Origin: Phaseolus vulgaris | Taxonomy: Eukaryota > Streptophyta > Magnoliopsida > Fabales > Fabaceae | Direction of reading: 5' to 3' | DNA length: 64,000 nt | Assembly (NCBI RefSeq): GCF_000499845.2 | Contig: NC_023754.2 | Coordinates: 11,294,963-11,358,962 of the forward strand | Shown: one piece after another, positions 23,312 through 35,159 of the stretch | How positions within the stretch are numbered: the first letter of the stretch is position 1 | How the letters are laid out: the number at the start of each line of letters is the position of its first letter | Program-made: the position numbers and the translations under genes | The notes under the pieces: generated by a model | Told to the model about the DNA's origin: nothing | Databases searched by the model: none | What the model saw: the letters and a program-made list of their open reading frames with translations, nothing else

Positions 23312-24101
23312 GAAACCAAAATGTGAGAAATCAGAAAAACAGAGGAAGATATGAGATGCAGCAAGAGATATGCCAATGGGTTGTTTTTGTGTAGAAAAAC
23401 TGTTGTAAAGGGTTTTATAGCAAAACAGAAATCCTCTTTCATCCTTTGGTTACAGTGGGTTTCAGTCTTCAAGAAGAGGAATCTAGTCCAATCTTTGCAC
23501 AGAACCACGTCAGCCCTTACCAGAAAATCACATGGTCAGCACATGTGGATTTGACTAGTCATAAAGGCACTTGAATTTCCTAGATATGGAATATATTCCT
23601 TTTATGACAAGAAGCAACTTTCTCCTTAACCAAATCAAACCTCATGACTGCTTTATTGACTCATAATCCCTTTAGAAAATAAATTTGTAACAGATAAAAT
23701 TCATAAATAAATTAAATCAATTTTATGCAGTGCTGTCAGAGAAGAAACAATCGGTTGTTTCGAGAAAACAATCGGTTGTTTTTCTGCAACAGCAACAGTG
23801 TTTGAGATTTAAAACAAAACACTATGAAGAATCAAAATGTAATTGTACATATACACATAGATGAAGATTTTAGCATGAGTTTATAAGAAAAAACAAAGAC
23901 AAAGAAAGTCTTATCCTTTTGTCATGAAGTCCCTTCAATGAGTCATTATTTATGATCAAGAATGCTTCTTTTGGCTTTCAAGACACCTTGAGCTGGTACA
24001 AAACCTTAATTTAGTTCTAGAAAAAATCATTTTCTTTCAAAAGCTTGATCAGATAACTCAAGACCCCATGCTTCTTTTAGTATCCCTGCAACACAATGAA
24101 T
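23312..24101. other. Non-coding spacer of element B
   Basis: This lies where pol would be expected. I find none of the protease DSG, integrase, YVDD or RNase H motifs in any frame. A palindrome pair AAACAATCGGTTGTTT at 23745 and 23766, spaced 21 bp, sits in it. Confidence 0.6.
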
Positions 24102-25815
24102 TCAAGCAACAAGATTTGGTCCCCTTACAAATGTGGGTCCTTTGGATTCAGTTTTATTATTGGAAACATCAGAGTCTTTGGGAATCCATCTCATAATACC
24201 TTTAGGAACAAAATATTTCCTAATTTTACAAAATCTAACTGAGTGGCCTTTCTTCATGCAATAAAAGCGTGTAACAACCGGTTGTTTCGATCTTTCAATC
24301 GGTTGTTTTTCTGGCACTTTTGAAAAAGGCTTTGAAATCCCATTTTTCTTGTTTTGAGGATTAAACCCCAAACCAAATTTTCCAAAAACACATTTTTGGG
24401 ATGCTAAGAAAGTTTCAAAGTTGGATTTACCCTTTGAAAGTTTATCCACAGTTCTTACAAGATAGTGGACCTTACTCTCAAGAGTTTTACAATTTTCACA
24501 AGCTATAGAGTCATACAAGTGAGAAGAATTTTTGCAATGCATTTCAAGATTTTCAAAATCTGTTTTTGACTTTTCCAATTCTTTTTCAAGAGTTTTGACT
24601 CTATTTTCAAGCCAGTTATTCAACCCTTTCAATCAGTTGTTTGAGAGAGTCAATCGGTTAGCTTCTTCATGAGTTTCTTTAAAAGCTTGAAGTAATTTAC
24701 TATAGTTTTCAGCATTTAAGGAGGCACAAGAACTTACACTGCCTGAGCTGCTTGAATCGTCATCTCCTTCAGCAATCAAACACAGATTGGCTTTTTCATC
24801 TTCACTTGATGAGGAGCTTGATGAAGAGACTTCATTTTCATCCCAAGCAATATAGGCTCTTTTTGACTTCCCTTTCTTTTCTTTATTGCTTGACTTCTTT
24901 TCCTTGCCTTCTTTATTTGGGCAATCAACTTTTATATAACCAAGTGTAATTGTTAGAATTGAAATCACTAGTTTTCTTGTTTCCATACCTTTCTTTTTTG
25001 GATTTCTTGTTGCAATTTCTCTTCAAGAATTTGCTGTACTTTTTGGACAGCAAGCTAAGATTTTCTTCCTCACTTTCATCACTTGAGTCTTGCTTATTCT
25101 TATGCTTGGCAGCTTTCAAAACAATGTTCCTTACATACTTGTCTTCACTTTCTTGAACATTGAGTCTATTCATCTCTAATTCATGTTCTCTAAGCTTTCC
25201 AAACAAGGAGGTTGTAGTCAAAGATGTCAAGTCCTTTGATTCCGAGATAGTCGTGACTTTAGGTTGCCATGATCTATCAAGACACTTAAGAATCTTGATG
25301 TTCAACTCCTCTTTGTCAAAGGTTTTTCCAAGACTCATTAGATGGTTGATAATGTGAATGAATCTCTTTTGTACTTCAGTAATTGATTCTCCCTTGAGCA
25401 TTCTGAACATTTCATACTCTTGTATTAGAGTATGTTTCCTTGCTCTCTTCACATCATTTGTTCCTTCATGGGTGACCTCTAGAGTATCCCACATTTCCTT
25501 AGCAGATGCACATTGTGAGATCCAGAAAAATTCATCCGAGTTCAAAGCAGAAGTTATGATATTTTTGGCAATGCAATCAAACTTGGCTTTTTTATTTTCA
25601 GCATCAGTCCATTGGGACCATGGTTTTTCAATAGAAGATCCATACTTTTCAAATTTAGGAATAAAATTGTCATTTTCAATTGCATCCCAAATTCCTTTAT
25701 CAAGAGATTCAACAAAGATTTTCATTCTAACTTTCCAAAACTAATAATTCAAACCACAAAACAAAGGTGGCCTGTTAATTGAGGCACCCTCCCCCAAAGG
25801 TAGTTTTTCAGCCAT
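24102..25815 (-). pseudogene. gag of element B
   Basis: Starting at ATG 25815 (MAEKLPLGEGAS), with an in-frame stop after GLNY and a frameshift near 24930, this is the fullest gag in the window. It contains a UBN2-type domain (SQWTDAENKKAKFD, SAKEMWDTLEVTHEG, KILKCLDRSWQPKV), a Ser- and Lys-rich linker, a leucine coiled coil, and a C-terminal zinc-knuckle-like FYCMKKGHSVRFC followed by VRGPNL. It would assemble particles and bind RNA if repaired by recombination or supplied from relatives. The gags of elements 1 and D lack part of the middle region kept here. Confidence 0.82.
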
Positions 25816-25861
25816 AGAAAAAAGATTTTAGGATCAGACTTGAATATTTTTCAAGTACCAA

Positions 25862-25874
25862 GCTCTTGATGCCA
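25862..25874 (-). other. Primer binding site of element B
   Basis: The minus strand reads TGGCATCAAGAGC two bases after the LTR end, identical to the sites in elements 1 and D, and close to the initiator tRNA-Met complement. Confidence 0.72.
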
Positions 25875-25876
25875 AT

Positions 25877-26846
25877 TGTTAGAATATATGGCCTTAAACG
25901 AGAGGGGGTTGAATTGTTTAAGAGAGGTTTTCGAAAAGTTTTTCAGGTTTAACAAAATTCTTTGTGTAAATCCAGAATAGGAATCAAGTTAGCCAATAAT
26001 TTAAGCAATTATACAACAAAGCAAAAAAAAAACAATCGGTTGTTTCTTCGAAACAATCGGTTGTTTATATCAGCAAAGCTTAAAACAGAATTTAAATGAG
26101 TTCATGGTAAGAGAGAAATACACAATAGTTTATACTGGTTCACTCTTAAGCCAAGAGTTAAATCCAGTCCCCAGAATACCACTAGGTAATCCATTAAGCA
26201 ATCAAACCATATTACAAAACACAAACCACTAAAGTAGTGACCTTGAACCCTTCAAGAAACACACTATCTTTGGAAAACCACACCAAGAGTATTGATCTTG
26301 AACACCTCAAGAGCACACAATACTCCTTGGCAACACAACACCAGAAATACAATAGGTTTAGAAAGGATTACACATAATCACAGTACAAACGGAATTGAAT
26401 ACAATTGCAATCCCATTCCACTCTCTCTTGAAAACCCAAAGCTTGATGTGAATCTTGATATCTTAGAATCAAATCTCTCAAACTGAATTTCTCAAAACTG
26501 CTTTCTTTCTTATTTGAAAACATAAACAAACCATTTATAAATTCCAAAGATTGGTCAAAGCAATTAATGAAGGAGCGTATTCAGTTGAAAAACATTTAAA
26601 GCATATTCACCATTCAAAACAGAATTTTGTTAGGATTTTCAAAGAAACAATCGGTTGAAACCACGAAACAATCGATTGTTTGGCTTGACAGTTAAGTCAA
26701 CCAAACCAAAATAGTTTTCAACCTTTTCAAAACTCCTAAGAGTAAAACAACCGGTTGATTCGACAAAACAACAGGTTGTTTTTCACTTAGTTGGAAAAAC
26801 ACTTGATTTCAAAAAGGTTTTTAATCACATCAGTTTTAGATTCAAC
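25877..26846 (-). repeat. 5' LTR of element B, truncated
   Basis: It matches 20577-21669 from the TGTTAGAATATATGG end up to GATTCAAC at 26846, where similarity stops and element A sequence begins. About the first 190 bases of the LTR (U3 end) are missing. Confidence 0.82.
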
Positions 26847-27507
26847 CTAAGAGTGTATGCCTCTCTTACCTATACTATTTTTTTTTATGGAAAACGAATC
26901 ACCTATGGTTTTTTTATCACCTTATCTCTGTTCTTTGAATCTTGAATCATATTTATCAGATGTTGAATTTGCCTCGATCCAAAAGCTTAAAAAATTTGCT
27001 CATTGAGAGTTTCATTGTGTGTTGGTTTTCCTATCTCAGTCACCAAATCTCCCTCCTTCTCAAGAGCTTTTGCAGTGTAATTCATCTTCTGCTTCATCCA
27101 AGGTGGAAACTTGTGTTTTTATAACATTCGTCAGCAGTGTGATTCATCTTGTGATAGTAAGAACACTGTTTCCCATAATTTTTTCCTCTTCCTCTTCCAT
27201 ATCTACATCAGCCTTGATTGGTGTTGTTGGTCTTGTTGTTGATTCTTTGATTGGCACTGTTAATCGTTATCTTTGTATCCAACCCCATGCCTTCATTCAA
27301 GTGACGTTATTGTTGAAGAACCAAAGAGAAGACCCGGTTGATTCCTGGTAGAGGTTCTGTCAAAAGAATTTGTGTTTTAATAGCATTATACATTTCTCCC
27401 AATCCTTTCAAGAAGCACATTACCCGTTCAGAGTCCTTGTAGTTGGACATGGTCTTCATCATGTTAGAAATGAACTTTACTTTAGAGATACAAGTAGGTA
27501 GTAAGGG
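26847..27507 (-). pseudogene. gag fragment of element A (middle to C-terminus)
   Basis: The minus strand reads KDSERVMCFLKGLGEMYNAI, KTQILLTEPLPGINRVFSLV and then a degraded knuckle CSYYHKMNHTADEC in which the second Cys is Tyr. This is the gag_3 / zinc-knuckle arrangement of an ordinary copia gag. It continues the fragment at 33106-33414 once element C and one copy of its duplication are removed, and it is cut at 26847 by element B. Confidence 0.78.
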
Positions 27508-28152
27508 TTACTGATCAAGAGTTATCAAGTGCTTTGAAGAATTCAAATCCAAAGTGTTTGACGAAAGGTTGGTGTTGCTGCTGTGTTTGGGTGGGATCTG
27601 GGTAGAATAGAATGTGATCCACTCCTTTGTTGAATCTAAAACTGATGTGATTTAAAACCTTTTTGAAATCAAGTGCTTTTCCAACTAAGTGAAAAACAAA
27701 CTGTTGTTTTGTCGAATCAACCTGTTGTTTTGTCGAATCAACCGGTTGTTTTACTCTTAGGAGTTTTGAAAAGGTTGAAAGTTGTTTTAGTTTGGTTGAC
27801 TTAACTGTCAAGCCAAACAATCGGTTGTTTCGTGGTTTCAACCGATTGTTTCTTTAAAAATCCTAAAAGAATTCAGTTTTGAATGTTGAATTTGCTTTAA
27901 ATGTTTTTCAACTGAATACGCTCCTTCATTAATTGTTTTAACCAATCTTTGGGAAATATAAATGGTTTGTTTATGTTTTCAAACAAGTAAGAGAAATAGA
28001 TTTGAGTTTTTGAGTTGTGTCAAAGTTGATTCTAATTTTTGAACATTCATATCAAGCTTTAGGTTTTCAAAGAGAGTGGAATAGGATTGCAATTGTATTG
28101 ATTTCAGTTTGTACTGTGAACAAGTGTAATCCCTTCAAAACCTACTGTATTT
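27508..28152 (+). repeat. 5' LTR of element C, 3'-truncated
   Basis: It matches 30820 onward up to CCTACTGTATTTC, where the 3' LTR continues but this copy switches to integrase coding sequence. It contains three 21 bp repeat units at 27694, 27715 and 27736, against two in the 3' LTR. Confidence 0.82.
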
Positions 28153-28156
28153 CAAC

Positions 28157-30354
28157 AATATTGGCTCAATAAGAAGTGATCATGGAGGGGAATTTCAAAA
28201 TGAGAAATTCAGCAAATTCTGTGAGAAGACAGGGATCTTGCACAATTTGTCTGCACCAAGAACTCCTCAACAGAATGGTGTAGTGGATAGAAAGAACAGA
28301 TCTCTTGAGGAGTTAGCAAGAACCATGCTAAGTGAATCCTCCCTACCCAAGTATTTTTGGGCTGATGTTTTTAGCACTTCTTGCTATGTGATGAATAGAG
28401 TGCTAATAAGGCCAATTTTAAAGAAAACACCATATGAACTCTTCAATTGAAGGAAACCAAACATTAGTCACCTAAGAGTGTTTGGATGTAGTTGTTTTGT
28501 TCTGAATAATGGGAAAGAAAATCAGGGAAAGTTTGATGAAAAAGCGGACAATGACATCTTCATTGGATATTCCTCAAATAATCATGCTTATAGAGTCTAC
28601 AACAAGAGGCTCATGATTGTAGAAGAATTTGTTCATGTGGTATTTGATGAAGTTGATCACAAAGTCTTAAAACTTTCAAAGAACAGCACTGAAAAGGATG
28701 AACAGAACCTCATTATGCAGAAACTGGATTGTTGTCTAGAAAAACAACTGATTGATTCATCGAAACAACCGGTTGAAATTCTGCAGCAAGATGAGTTGCC
28801 TAAAGAATGGAGAATTCCAAGAGATCTGTCAGTGGAGAACATCATTGGGCAGATAAAGGAGGGTGTTTCTACATGTAGTTCTATCTCAAACTTCTGCAGG
28901 CACACTGCTTTTGTATCTCAAGTTGAACCAAAGTTAATTGAATAAGCTCTTAAAGATGAAAAATGGGTGGATGCAATGCATGAAGAGCTGAATCAGTTTG
29001 CAAGGAATGATGTGTGGTTTCTTGTCCCCAAGACAGATGAGATGAACATCATTGGATCTAAATGGGTATTTAGAAACAAGTTAGATGAGGCTGGTGTGAT
29101 TACTAGAAACAAGGCAAGACTAGTTTCCAAAGGTTACAATCAAGAAGAAGGAATTGATTATGGTGAAACCTTTGCCCCTGTTGCAAGATTCGAAGTTGTA
29201 AGGCTGTTGCTGGCTTTTGCTTGTATGAGTAGATTCAAACTATTTCAAATGGACGTGAAGAGTACCTTTCTCAATGGAATTATCAGTGAAGAAGTGTATG
29301 TTGAGCAACCATCGGGCTTTGAAGATCATCAACATCCCAATCATGTTTTTAAGTTGAAAAAGGCATTGTATGGGCTTAAGCAAGCTCCAAGGTAGTGATA
29401 TGAGAGGCTTAATAACTTTATTTTATCTCATGGCTATGAGAGAGGAATGATTGACAAAACTCTTTTCACCAAGAAAGCAAATTCTGAAATTATTTTGGTC
29501 CAAATCTATGTTGATGACATCATTTTTGGTGCTACCAAAGATAGTTTATGTGAGGAGTTTGTAGCTGTTATGCAAGGTGAGTTTGAAATGTCCATGATGG
29601 GAGAGCTTTCATTCTTTCTTGGACTGCAGGTTAAGCAATCAAAGGATGGAATTTTCCTATGCCAATCAAAGTATTGCAAAGAAATCCTCAAGAAATTTGA
29701 GATGGAAAGTTGCAAAGAAGCAAGCACACCTATGCCTTCAAGCTGCTACATGGATGCAGATGTTGTTGGAAAAGGAGTTGATCAAACAAAATATAGAGGT
29801 TTAATTGGTTCTTTACTCTATCTCACAGCAAGTAGATCAGATATCATGTTTGTCGTATGTCTTTGTGCAAGGTATCAAGCAAATCCAAAGGAATCCCACC
29901 TCAAGGCTGCAAAAAGGATTCTCAAATATATCAAAGGATCAACCAATGTTGGTGTATGGTATCCTTCTTACTCTCCTATGAACTTAATTGGATATTCAGA
30001 TTCTGATTTTGCAGGGTGTAAGCTGGACCGAAAAAGCACAAGAGGCACTTGTCATCTTCTTGGATCAAGTCTCATTTCTTGGCATAGTAAGAAACAAGCT
30101 TATGTAGCTTTTTCTACTGCAGAAGCCGAATACATTGCTGCTGGGAGCTGTTGTGCACAAATTCTTTGGCTTAAACAGCAGCTTGCAGATTTTGGTTTGA
30201 AGATCAGCAAGGTTCCTTTGCTTTGTGACAACACAAGTGTTATAAATCTCACAAAATATCAGATTCAGCACTCAAGAACAAAGCACATTGAGATTCTTCA
30301 TCACTTCATAAGAGATCATGTGAACAATGGAGATTGTGAGATGAAATTCATTTA
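28157..30354 (+). pseudogene. pol of element C (integrase end, RT, RNase H)
   Basis: The frame begins within the integrase core (IRSDHGGEFQNEKF, SAPRTPQQNGVVDRKNRSLE) and runs through the integrase C-terminus, RT (WVFRNKLDEAGVITRNKARL, FAPVARFE, QMDVKSTFLNG, QIYVDDIIFGAT) and RNase H (YSDSDFAGCKLDRKST, AEAEYIAAG, CDNTSVINLTK). In-frame stops occur at about 28448 (FN-stop), 28943 (LIE-stop), 29394-29399 (two stops after QAPR) and 30353. Catalytic YVDD and the RNase H acidic residues survive, so it decayed mainly by point mutation after losing its 5' half. Confidence 0.9.
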
Positions 30355-30819
30355 AACAAAAACTACAACTTGCTGATATATTTACAAAACCTTTGCCAAA
30401 AGACAGGTTTTTCTTTTTAAGAAATGACTTAGGCATTCTTGACTCTCAAAATCTCTTTTAAACTGTTTTCTCTGCATAAAGTCTATTTGTGAAGACAAAT
30501 AGGGGGAGAATATGGTTTTTGTGTTGCTCTACAAACTGTTATAACTCTTTAATTTCTGTTTATAAGTTGTTTTTGCTTCTGCTGATAAAAACATCCGATT
30601 GAATGGAGGGAAACAACCGATTGTTTTTATGATATAGTTGTTTGTTTTGGCTGGTTTTCTGCTTCTTCATTTATGCTGAAAACTAGTTGATGTATGATCA
30701 TAACCTCCTATGATAGATGCTCTGGATTACATAGTTTTTTGTTTTGCAGGTATAGTTTCAGATTCAATCAAGATCAACACAAGCAACCAAGGATTTCTCT
30801 TCATCAAATAGGGGGAGAT
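30355..30819 (+). other. RNase H tail and 3' leader with purine tract, element C
   Basis: 30355-30462 is the frameshifted end of RNase H (TKPLPK-like region). The rest is untranslated and contains AAACATCCGATTGAAT/AAACAACCGATTGTTT at 30589 and 30611, here spaced 22 bp. It ends with the tract AAATAGGGGGAGAT at about 30806-30819. Confidence 0.65.
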
Positions 30820-31865
30820 TTTTTATCAAGAGTGATCAAGTGCTTTGAAGAATTCAAATCCAAAGTGTTTGATGAAATTCTGGTGTTGCTGTTGTGTTTG
30901 GGTGGGATCTGGGTAGAATAGAATGTGATCCACTCCTTTGTTGAATCTAAAACTGATGTGATTTAAAACTTTTTTGAAATCAAGTGTTTTTCCAACTAAG
31001 TGAAAAACAACCTGTTGTTTTGTCGAATCAACCGGTTGTTTTATTCTTAGGAGTTTTGAAAAGGTTGAAAGTTGTTTTAGTTTGGTTGACTTAACTGTCA
31101 AGCCAAACAATCGGTTGTTTCGTGGTTTGAACTGATTATTTCTTTGAAAATCCTAAAAGAATTCAGTTTTAAATGTTGAATCTGCTTTAAATGTTTTTCA
31201 ACTGAATACGCTCCTTCATTAATTGCTTTGACCAATCTTTGGAAAATATAAATGGTTTGTTTATGTTTTCAAACAAGTAAAAGAAATAGATTTGAGTTTT
31301 TGATTTGTGTCAAAGTTGATTCTAATTTTTGAACATTCATATCAAGCTTTGGGTTTTCAAAGAGAGTGGAATAGGATTGCAATTGTATTGATTTCAGTTT
31401 GTACTTTGAACAAGTGTAATCCCTTCAAAACCTACTGTATTTCTGGTGTTGTGTTGCTAAGGAGTGTTGTGTGTTCTTGAGGTGATCAAGATCAATACTC
31501 TTGGTGTGTTTTGCCAAAGGGAGTGTGTTTCTTGAAAGGTTCAATGTCACTACTTTGGTGATTTGTGTTTTGTAATATGGTTTGATTGCTTAGTGGATTA
31601 CCCAGTGGTTTTCTTAGGACTAGATGTAGGTCTTGGCTTAAGAGTGAACCAGTATAAACTGTTGGTGTATCTCTCTCTTACTCTGAACTCATTTAAATTA
31701 TGTTTTAAGTTTTGCTGATATAAACAACTGATTGTTTCGAAGAAATAACCGATTGTTTTTCTGTTTCTTTGCTGTTTAATTGCTTATATTATTGGCTAAC
31801 TTAATTTCTGTTCTGGATTCACATAAAGAATTTTGTTAAACCTGAAAAAGTTTTCAAAACCCCCT
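30820..31865 (+). repeat. 3' LTR of element C, first part
   Basis: It runs from the purine tract (TTTTTATCAAG, probably mutated from TGTTGATCAAG) to CAAAACCCCCT, where the nested LTR begins. The remaining 47 bases of this LTR lie at 33059-33105 and end ATTCTTAC, probably altered from ATTCTAACA. Confidence 0.83.
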
Positions 31866-33058
31866 TGATAGCTGTCGTTTTGCTGTCAAATTAATACGAT
31901 TCTAGCGTAGACTTGTCTAACACTAGAGAGATGATAGTATAATTGTGGACAAATGACCCCAAGTCGTCTCCCAACGAATCCAATAGTAAAATCAGTTGAT
32001 CAGGGTTTAAAATCTATCTGCAAGCAATAAAAGTTAGCAATAACAATAAAGATAAAAAAAAGGGGGGTTTGAGATAGTTGTGCAGAAAATATAAAAGAGA
32101 ATAAAATAGCAAATAAAAAGCGGTTGATCCCAAGTTCTTCCACCATTGAATTCTTCACAGGTTCTCTAAGAATAATCTTTTCTCAATCCTCCAACAGAGC
32201 TAAACCAGATTGAACATGCGTCGATCTGATTCAACTGAAACTCACCAATAAAGCATGCGTCTACTGGTTTAATCCATACCCACTTTGTTCCATGCGTATA
32301 CTCCATGGGAATGCTTACCTCCTCTCCCTTGAATCATGCGCCCAAGAAATTAATTAGAACAATGCGAACTAACTAAGAAACCAAAGTTTAAGATAAGGAA
32401 GACTCTCAATCATGCGTTCAAGTACAACCTCTCACAAAAACTAGTTTTCCAGAAGATTAGACAATAAAAACAACTGTTATAGAGAATTAAAAATCGAAAC
32501 TTTTATTGAACAAAACCTCAGAACTCAATGGGAAATTACAAAGGAATCAACAAAAAAGGTTTAGCCTTCCATGCGGAGGCAAAACAAAAGAATTACTAAG
32601 AAGAAAATAAACTAAGAAAACCCTATGAAGCTCTCTCTCTTCTCCTTGATGCTTGTGTCCTTTTATAGGGCTTTTCTGCTCCAAGGATCTTGGAAAAATA
32701 TTGCAGTTTAGATTTTGTAAACAATTTCCACTTTCCATAATTCTTTTTATTTTGCAGAAAATTTGCTTCCAATTGTGTTTCTGGAATCTTGTAGCTTTTA
32801 TTTTCTCTTTCTTCTCCTCAGAATATTTTTTCTGTTTTGGTTCAAGAAGCAACTTGGACTTTTGCATATTTGGCCCATTCACAAAGGTAGATGCTTCCTC
32901 TGGATAATTTACTCTAAAAACACAAAATTAACAATAATAATAGTTAAGGCCCAAATAAACCCAATTATAAGAATATTAATTAAAACAATGGATTTATTTA
33001 TTATTATAGTCCAATAATCTATGAATAAGGCTAGTGAGTGTGAATAAATATATGCTCA
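31866..33058 (-). mobile_element. Solo LTR (about 1.19 kb) nested in the 3' LTR of element C
   Basis: The plus strand begins TGATAGCTGTCGTTTTGC and ends TATATGCTCA, so both ends fit TG...CA. The host LTR continues on both sides (TTTTCAAAACCCC before, CTTAAACAATTCAACC after). Read on the minus strand it has a TATA-like TATAAAAGGACAC near 32665 and leader sequence after it, which suggests minus orientation. I could not find a duplication of 5 bp. A fragment of the same family lies at 60136-60238. Confidence 0.68.
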
Positions 33059-33105
33059 TCTTAAACAATTCAACCCCCCTCTCGTTTAAGGCCATATATT
33101 CTTAC

Positions 33106-33414
33106 AAGGGCCTCAATGCGTCAAGCTCTTCCCACAACGTCTTAGAGTGATTATAATATTTCGTAATTCTTCTCTCCCCTTGTTTTATATTGATTGTCGC
33201 TACGAGATGGCTCTGGTATATCTCCATTGACGAACTTGAATTTATTCTTGAAAAGAAAAGCCCTTTTCACCGCTCTGCTCCAGGAGTGGTAATTTGAACC
33301 ATCCAATGGTGGTGTGACCAAAACCATCCCTGGGTTTTTTCTCAGATGTAGATAATACATGCTAGCGGGATTTTGTTGTTCATTCTTGAAAGAACTTTCC
33401 TAGGTTTCAGCCAT
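33106..33414 (-). pseudogene. gag N-terminus of element A
   Basis: From ATG at 33414 (MAET-stop), the minus strand encodes a copia gag N-terminus of the gag_3 type: NPASMYYLHLRKNPGMVLV, then PPLDGSNYHSWSRAVKRAF and KFVNGDIPEPS. A frameshift near 33150 is followed by HSKTLWEELDALRP, which runs up to the site where element C is inserted and continues at 27507. Confidence 0.8.
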
Positions 33415-33514
33415 GGAAACAGATCTAAGGAAAAAAAACGAAAAAAGAAAATAAAGATAAGTAAGGAAAGGGAAACATAACCATTGGCAGCAGAGAGAGA
33501 AGCAGGTTATACCC

Positions 33515-33526
33515 GCTCTGATACCA
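33515..33526 (-). other. Primer binding site of element A
   Basis: The minus strand reads TGGTATCAGAGC, the exact complement of the initiator tRNA-Met 3' end used by plant copia elements. It lies 100 bases upstream of the gag ATG and so fixes the 5' LTR edge of element A at about 33530. Confidence 0.85.
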
Positions 33527-33529
33527 TCT

Positions 33530-35159
33530 TGAGTTTTTGAAGGTTATACATGTTTCTAACTTGTGGAAGATGATGTGCGGTGGTAAAGGGCAAAGAGAAA
33601 AGACAGGCACAAATATTAATCATAAAAATTTTCTATCAAATTGAGTGTGTAAAACATTAGAAAAGGGTACATGATAAATACACTATGAAGATACATTTGG
33701 GTTTGGCCCATACAAAACATAAAAGGCCCAGAAAGATAAAATTACCCTCTTTTTTTTTCTATGCCAATTTGGGTAACTCATATTTTAAGGGGCACGAACC
33801 TCACCATTTTCACCCGCATCTTCATCCTTGTGACCACCTTTATACTATATAGTATATATCCATGGATATTTCATATGTAAAGTAGATATATGGCAGTGTT
33901 ATGATTATTTAAGATTCTGAAATATCTAACTGAAAATAAGTACATTGACATGATAATAAATAAAATTAAATGAGAAAACAATCAAAGTTACTCAGTTCAA
34001 CAGAAACAAGTAATTGAGAGGTGAAAAACACATTAATTACAAATATAACTAGAAGTCACCCAATCACCACAGCTTCATCATTAATAGATTTTGATTTTTC
34101 CCCTTGATTCTACAATTTGATTTAGTGATGGAGTACCACTTCTAACATCTGATGCGTGAAATAAATAAAAAATAATTGTAAGTTACTCATTTTCAATGTA
34201 TATAAAATAAACAAAGAAAACAATATTATAATAAAAATACTAAGATAGAATAATTTAATGAAATCTATTTAATTTTTGTTTTATTTTGCCATAATGTTCA
34301 CTAATATACACTAGATAATTTAACGGGTTGGTAAAACAAACAAATGAAACCAATGGAGATGTAGGGAGAACTTTACAGGCAAATTTGGGAACCTAATTTC
34401 ACCTTCTCGTTCACACCCACAAAGAAAGAGATAAACCATATATCTTAGTGTGATCTTAAACCCACTAATGTATTATGAAATTTGGTTCCAAACATGGTTT
34501 ACTAAAGAATTCTTTTGTTTTATTTTTATAAGTCAAACTTTCTTTTAAGGGGTCAATAGTTATAATTACAAGCTTTTTGTAGTATAATTTAATTTTGAAT
34601 TGTTGTGTATTATATAGCTATTAGTTTTTGTAAAGTTATTTCAAAAAATATATCTAGGAAATAGTTGACAGTACTCACATAATGTATTAAAATTAAATTC
34701 CTAATGGAGACTTTAAAAACAAATATTTCACTTCAATTTACTTGTTGTACCAAAAATAAAAGATATTTTAGTTTATCTTTACTCATTATAACATGATTTT
34801 GTTGGATGAAAAATATATAAATTATTAGAATAAAAATATATTATCATGTAGAAGTTTATGTAATGTGAGTTATGATGAACTGCAAAAGGTTATGATGTCA
34901 TTGTAAAGTTCATTGATGTTTTCATAAGGAAAAAGAAACATCTTCTCTTCAAAAATTGAATTTCCAAATTACTATAATCAAGAAAGTCAATAGAAGATAA
35001 CAAGGAAATGAAAGTTTAAAATGAAAGTTTGAATAAAATAGATGCTCAACAAAGTTGTTCTGTTTCAGCCAAATAATACAAAAATAATTTAGAGAAACTC
35101 TTGAAATATGCTTGTTACTACTGAAAAATATAGAAAAACTAATTGAGAGAAAATCTTGA
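33530..35159 (-). repeat. Candidate 5' LTR of element A
   Basis: The primer site at 33515-33526 puts an LTR end (minus strand ...AACTCA) at 33530, and the direct repeat 34857-35159 (matching 17035-17328) would be its other end, reading TATCAAGATTTTCTC on the minus strand. That makes about 1.63 kb; the central 33660-34850 has no counterpart on the left and may be an insertion or a left-side deletion. No gene is present. Confidence 0.45.

Larger units (their letters stand above)
20577..26846 (-). mobile_element. SIRE-like copia element B, pol-less, with gag and a third ORF
   Basis: Minus-strand element with a full 3' LTR (20577-21669), purine tract, a third ORF (22157-23311), gag (24102-25815), primer site (25862-25874) and a 5' LTR (25877-26846) that lacks about its first 190 bases. 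Gag is followed by about 800 bases without protease, integrase or RT, and then the third ORF. Such elements depend on relatives for enzymes. It lies inside element A; the left flank is GCTTA, but the truncated right end leaves no duplication to check. Confidence 0.82.
27508..33105 (+). mobile_element. SIRE-like copia element C, lacking gag
   Basis: Plus-strand element inserted in the gag of element A with the perfect 5 bp duplication AAGGG (27503-27507 and 33106-33110); removing it restores the host frame ALRPLLP. The 5' LTR stops at about 28152 and joins directly to the integrase core, so the rest of the LTR, primer site, gag, protease and N-terminal integrase are lost. RT and RNase H are well preserved. 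The 3' LTR is itself split by a solo LTR at 31866-33058. Confidence 0.88.

Noticed and set aside
22913..23508. Two separate genes within the third ORF of B
   Set aside because: The frames are continuous apart from single stops, so they are one decayed ORF.
27515..27841. Minus-strand ORFs in LTRs of B and C (MKPRNNRLFGL type)
   Set aside because: Repeated because LTRs repeat; the KQPV-like pattern comes from the 21 bp dyad, not from a gene.
33425..33610. Short Phe/Pro-rich minus-strand ORF
   Set aside because: It spans the LTR edge and primer site of element A, so it is non-coding.
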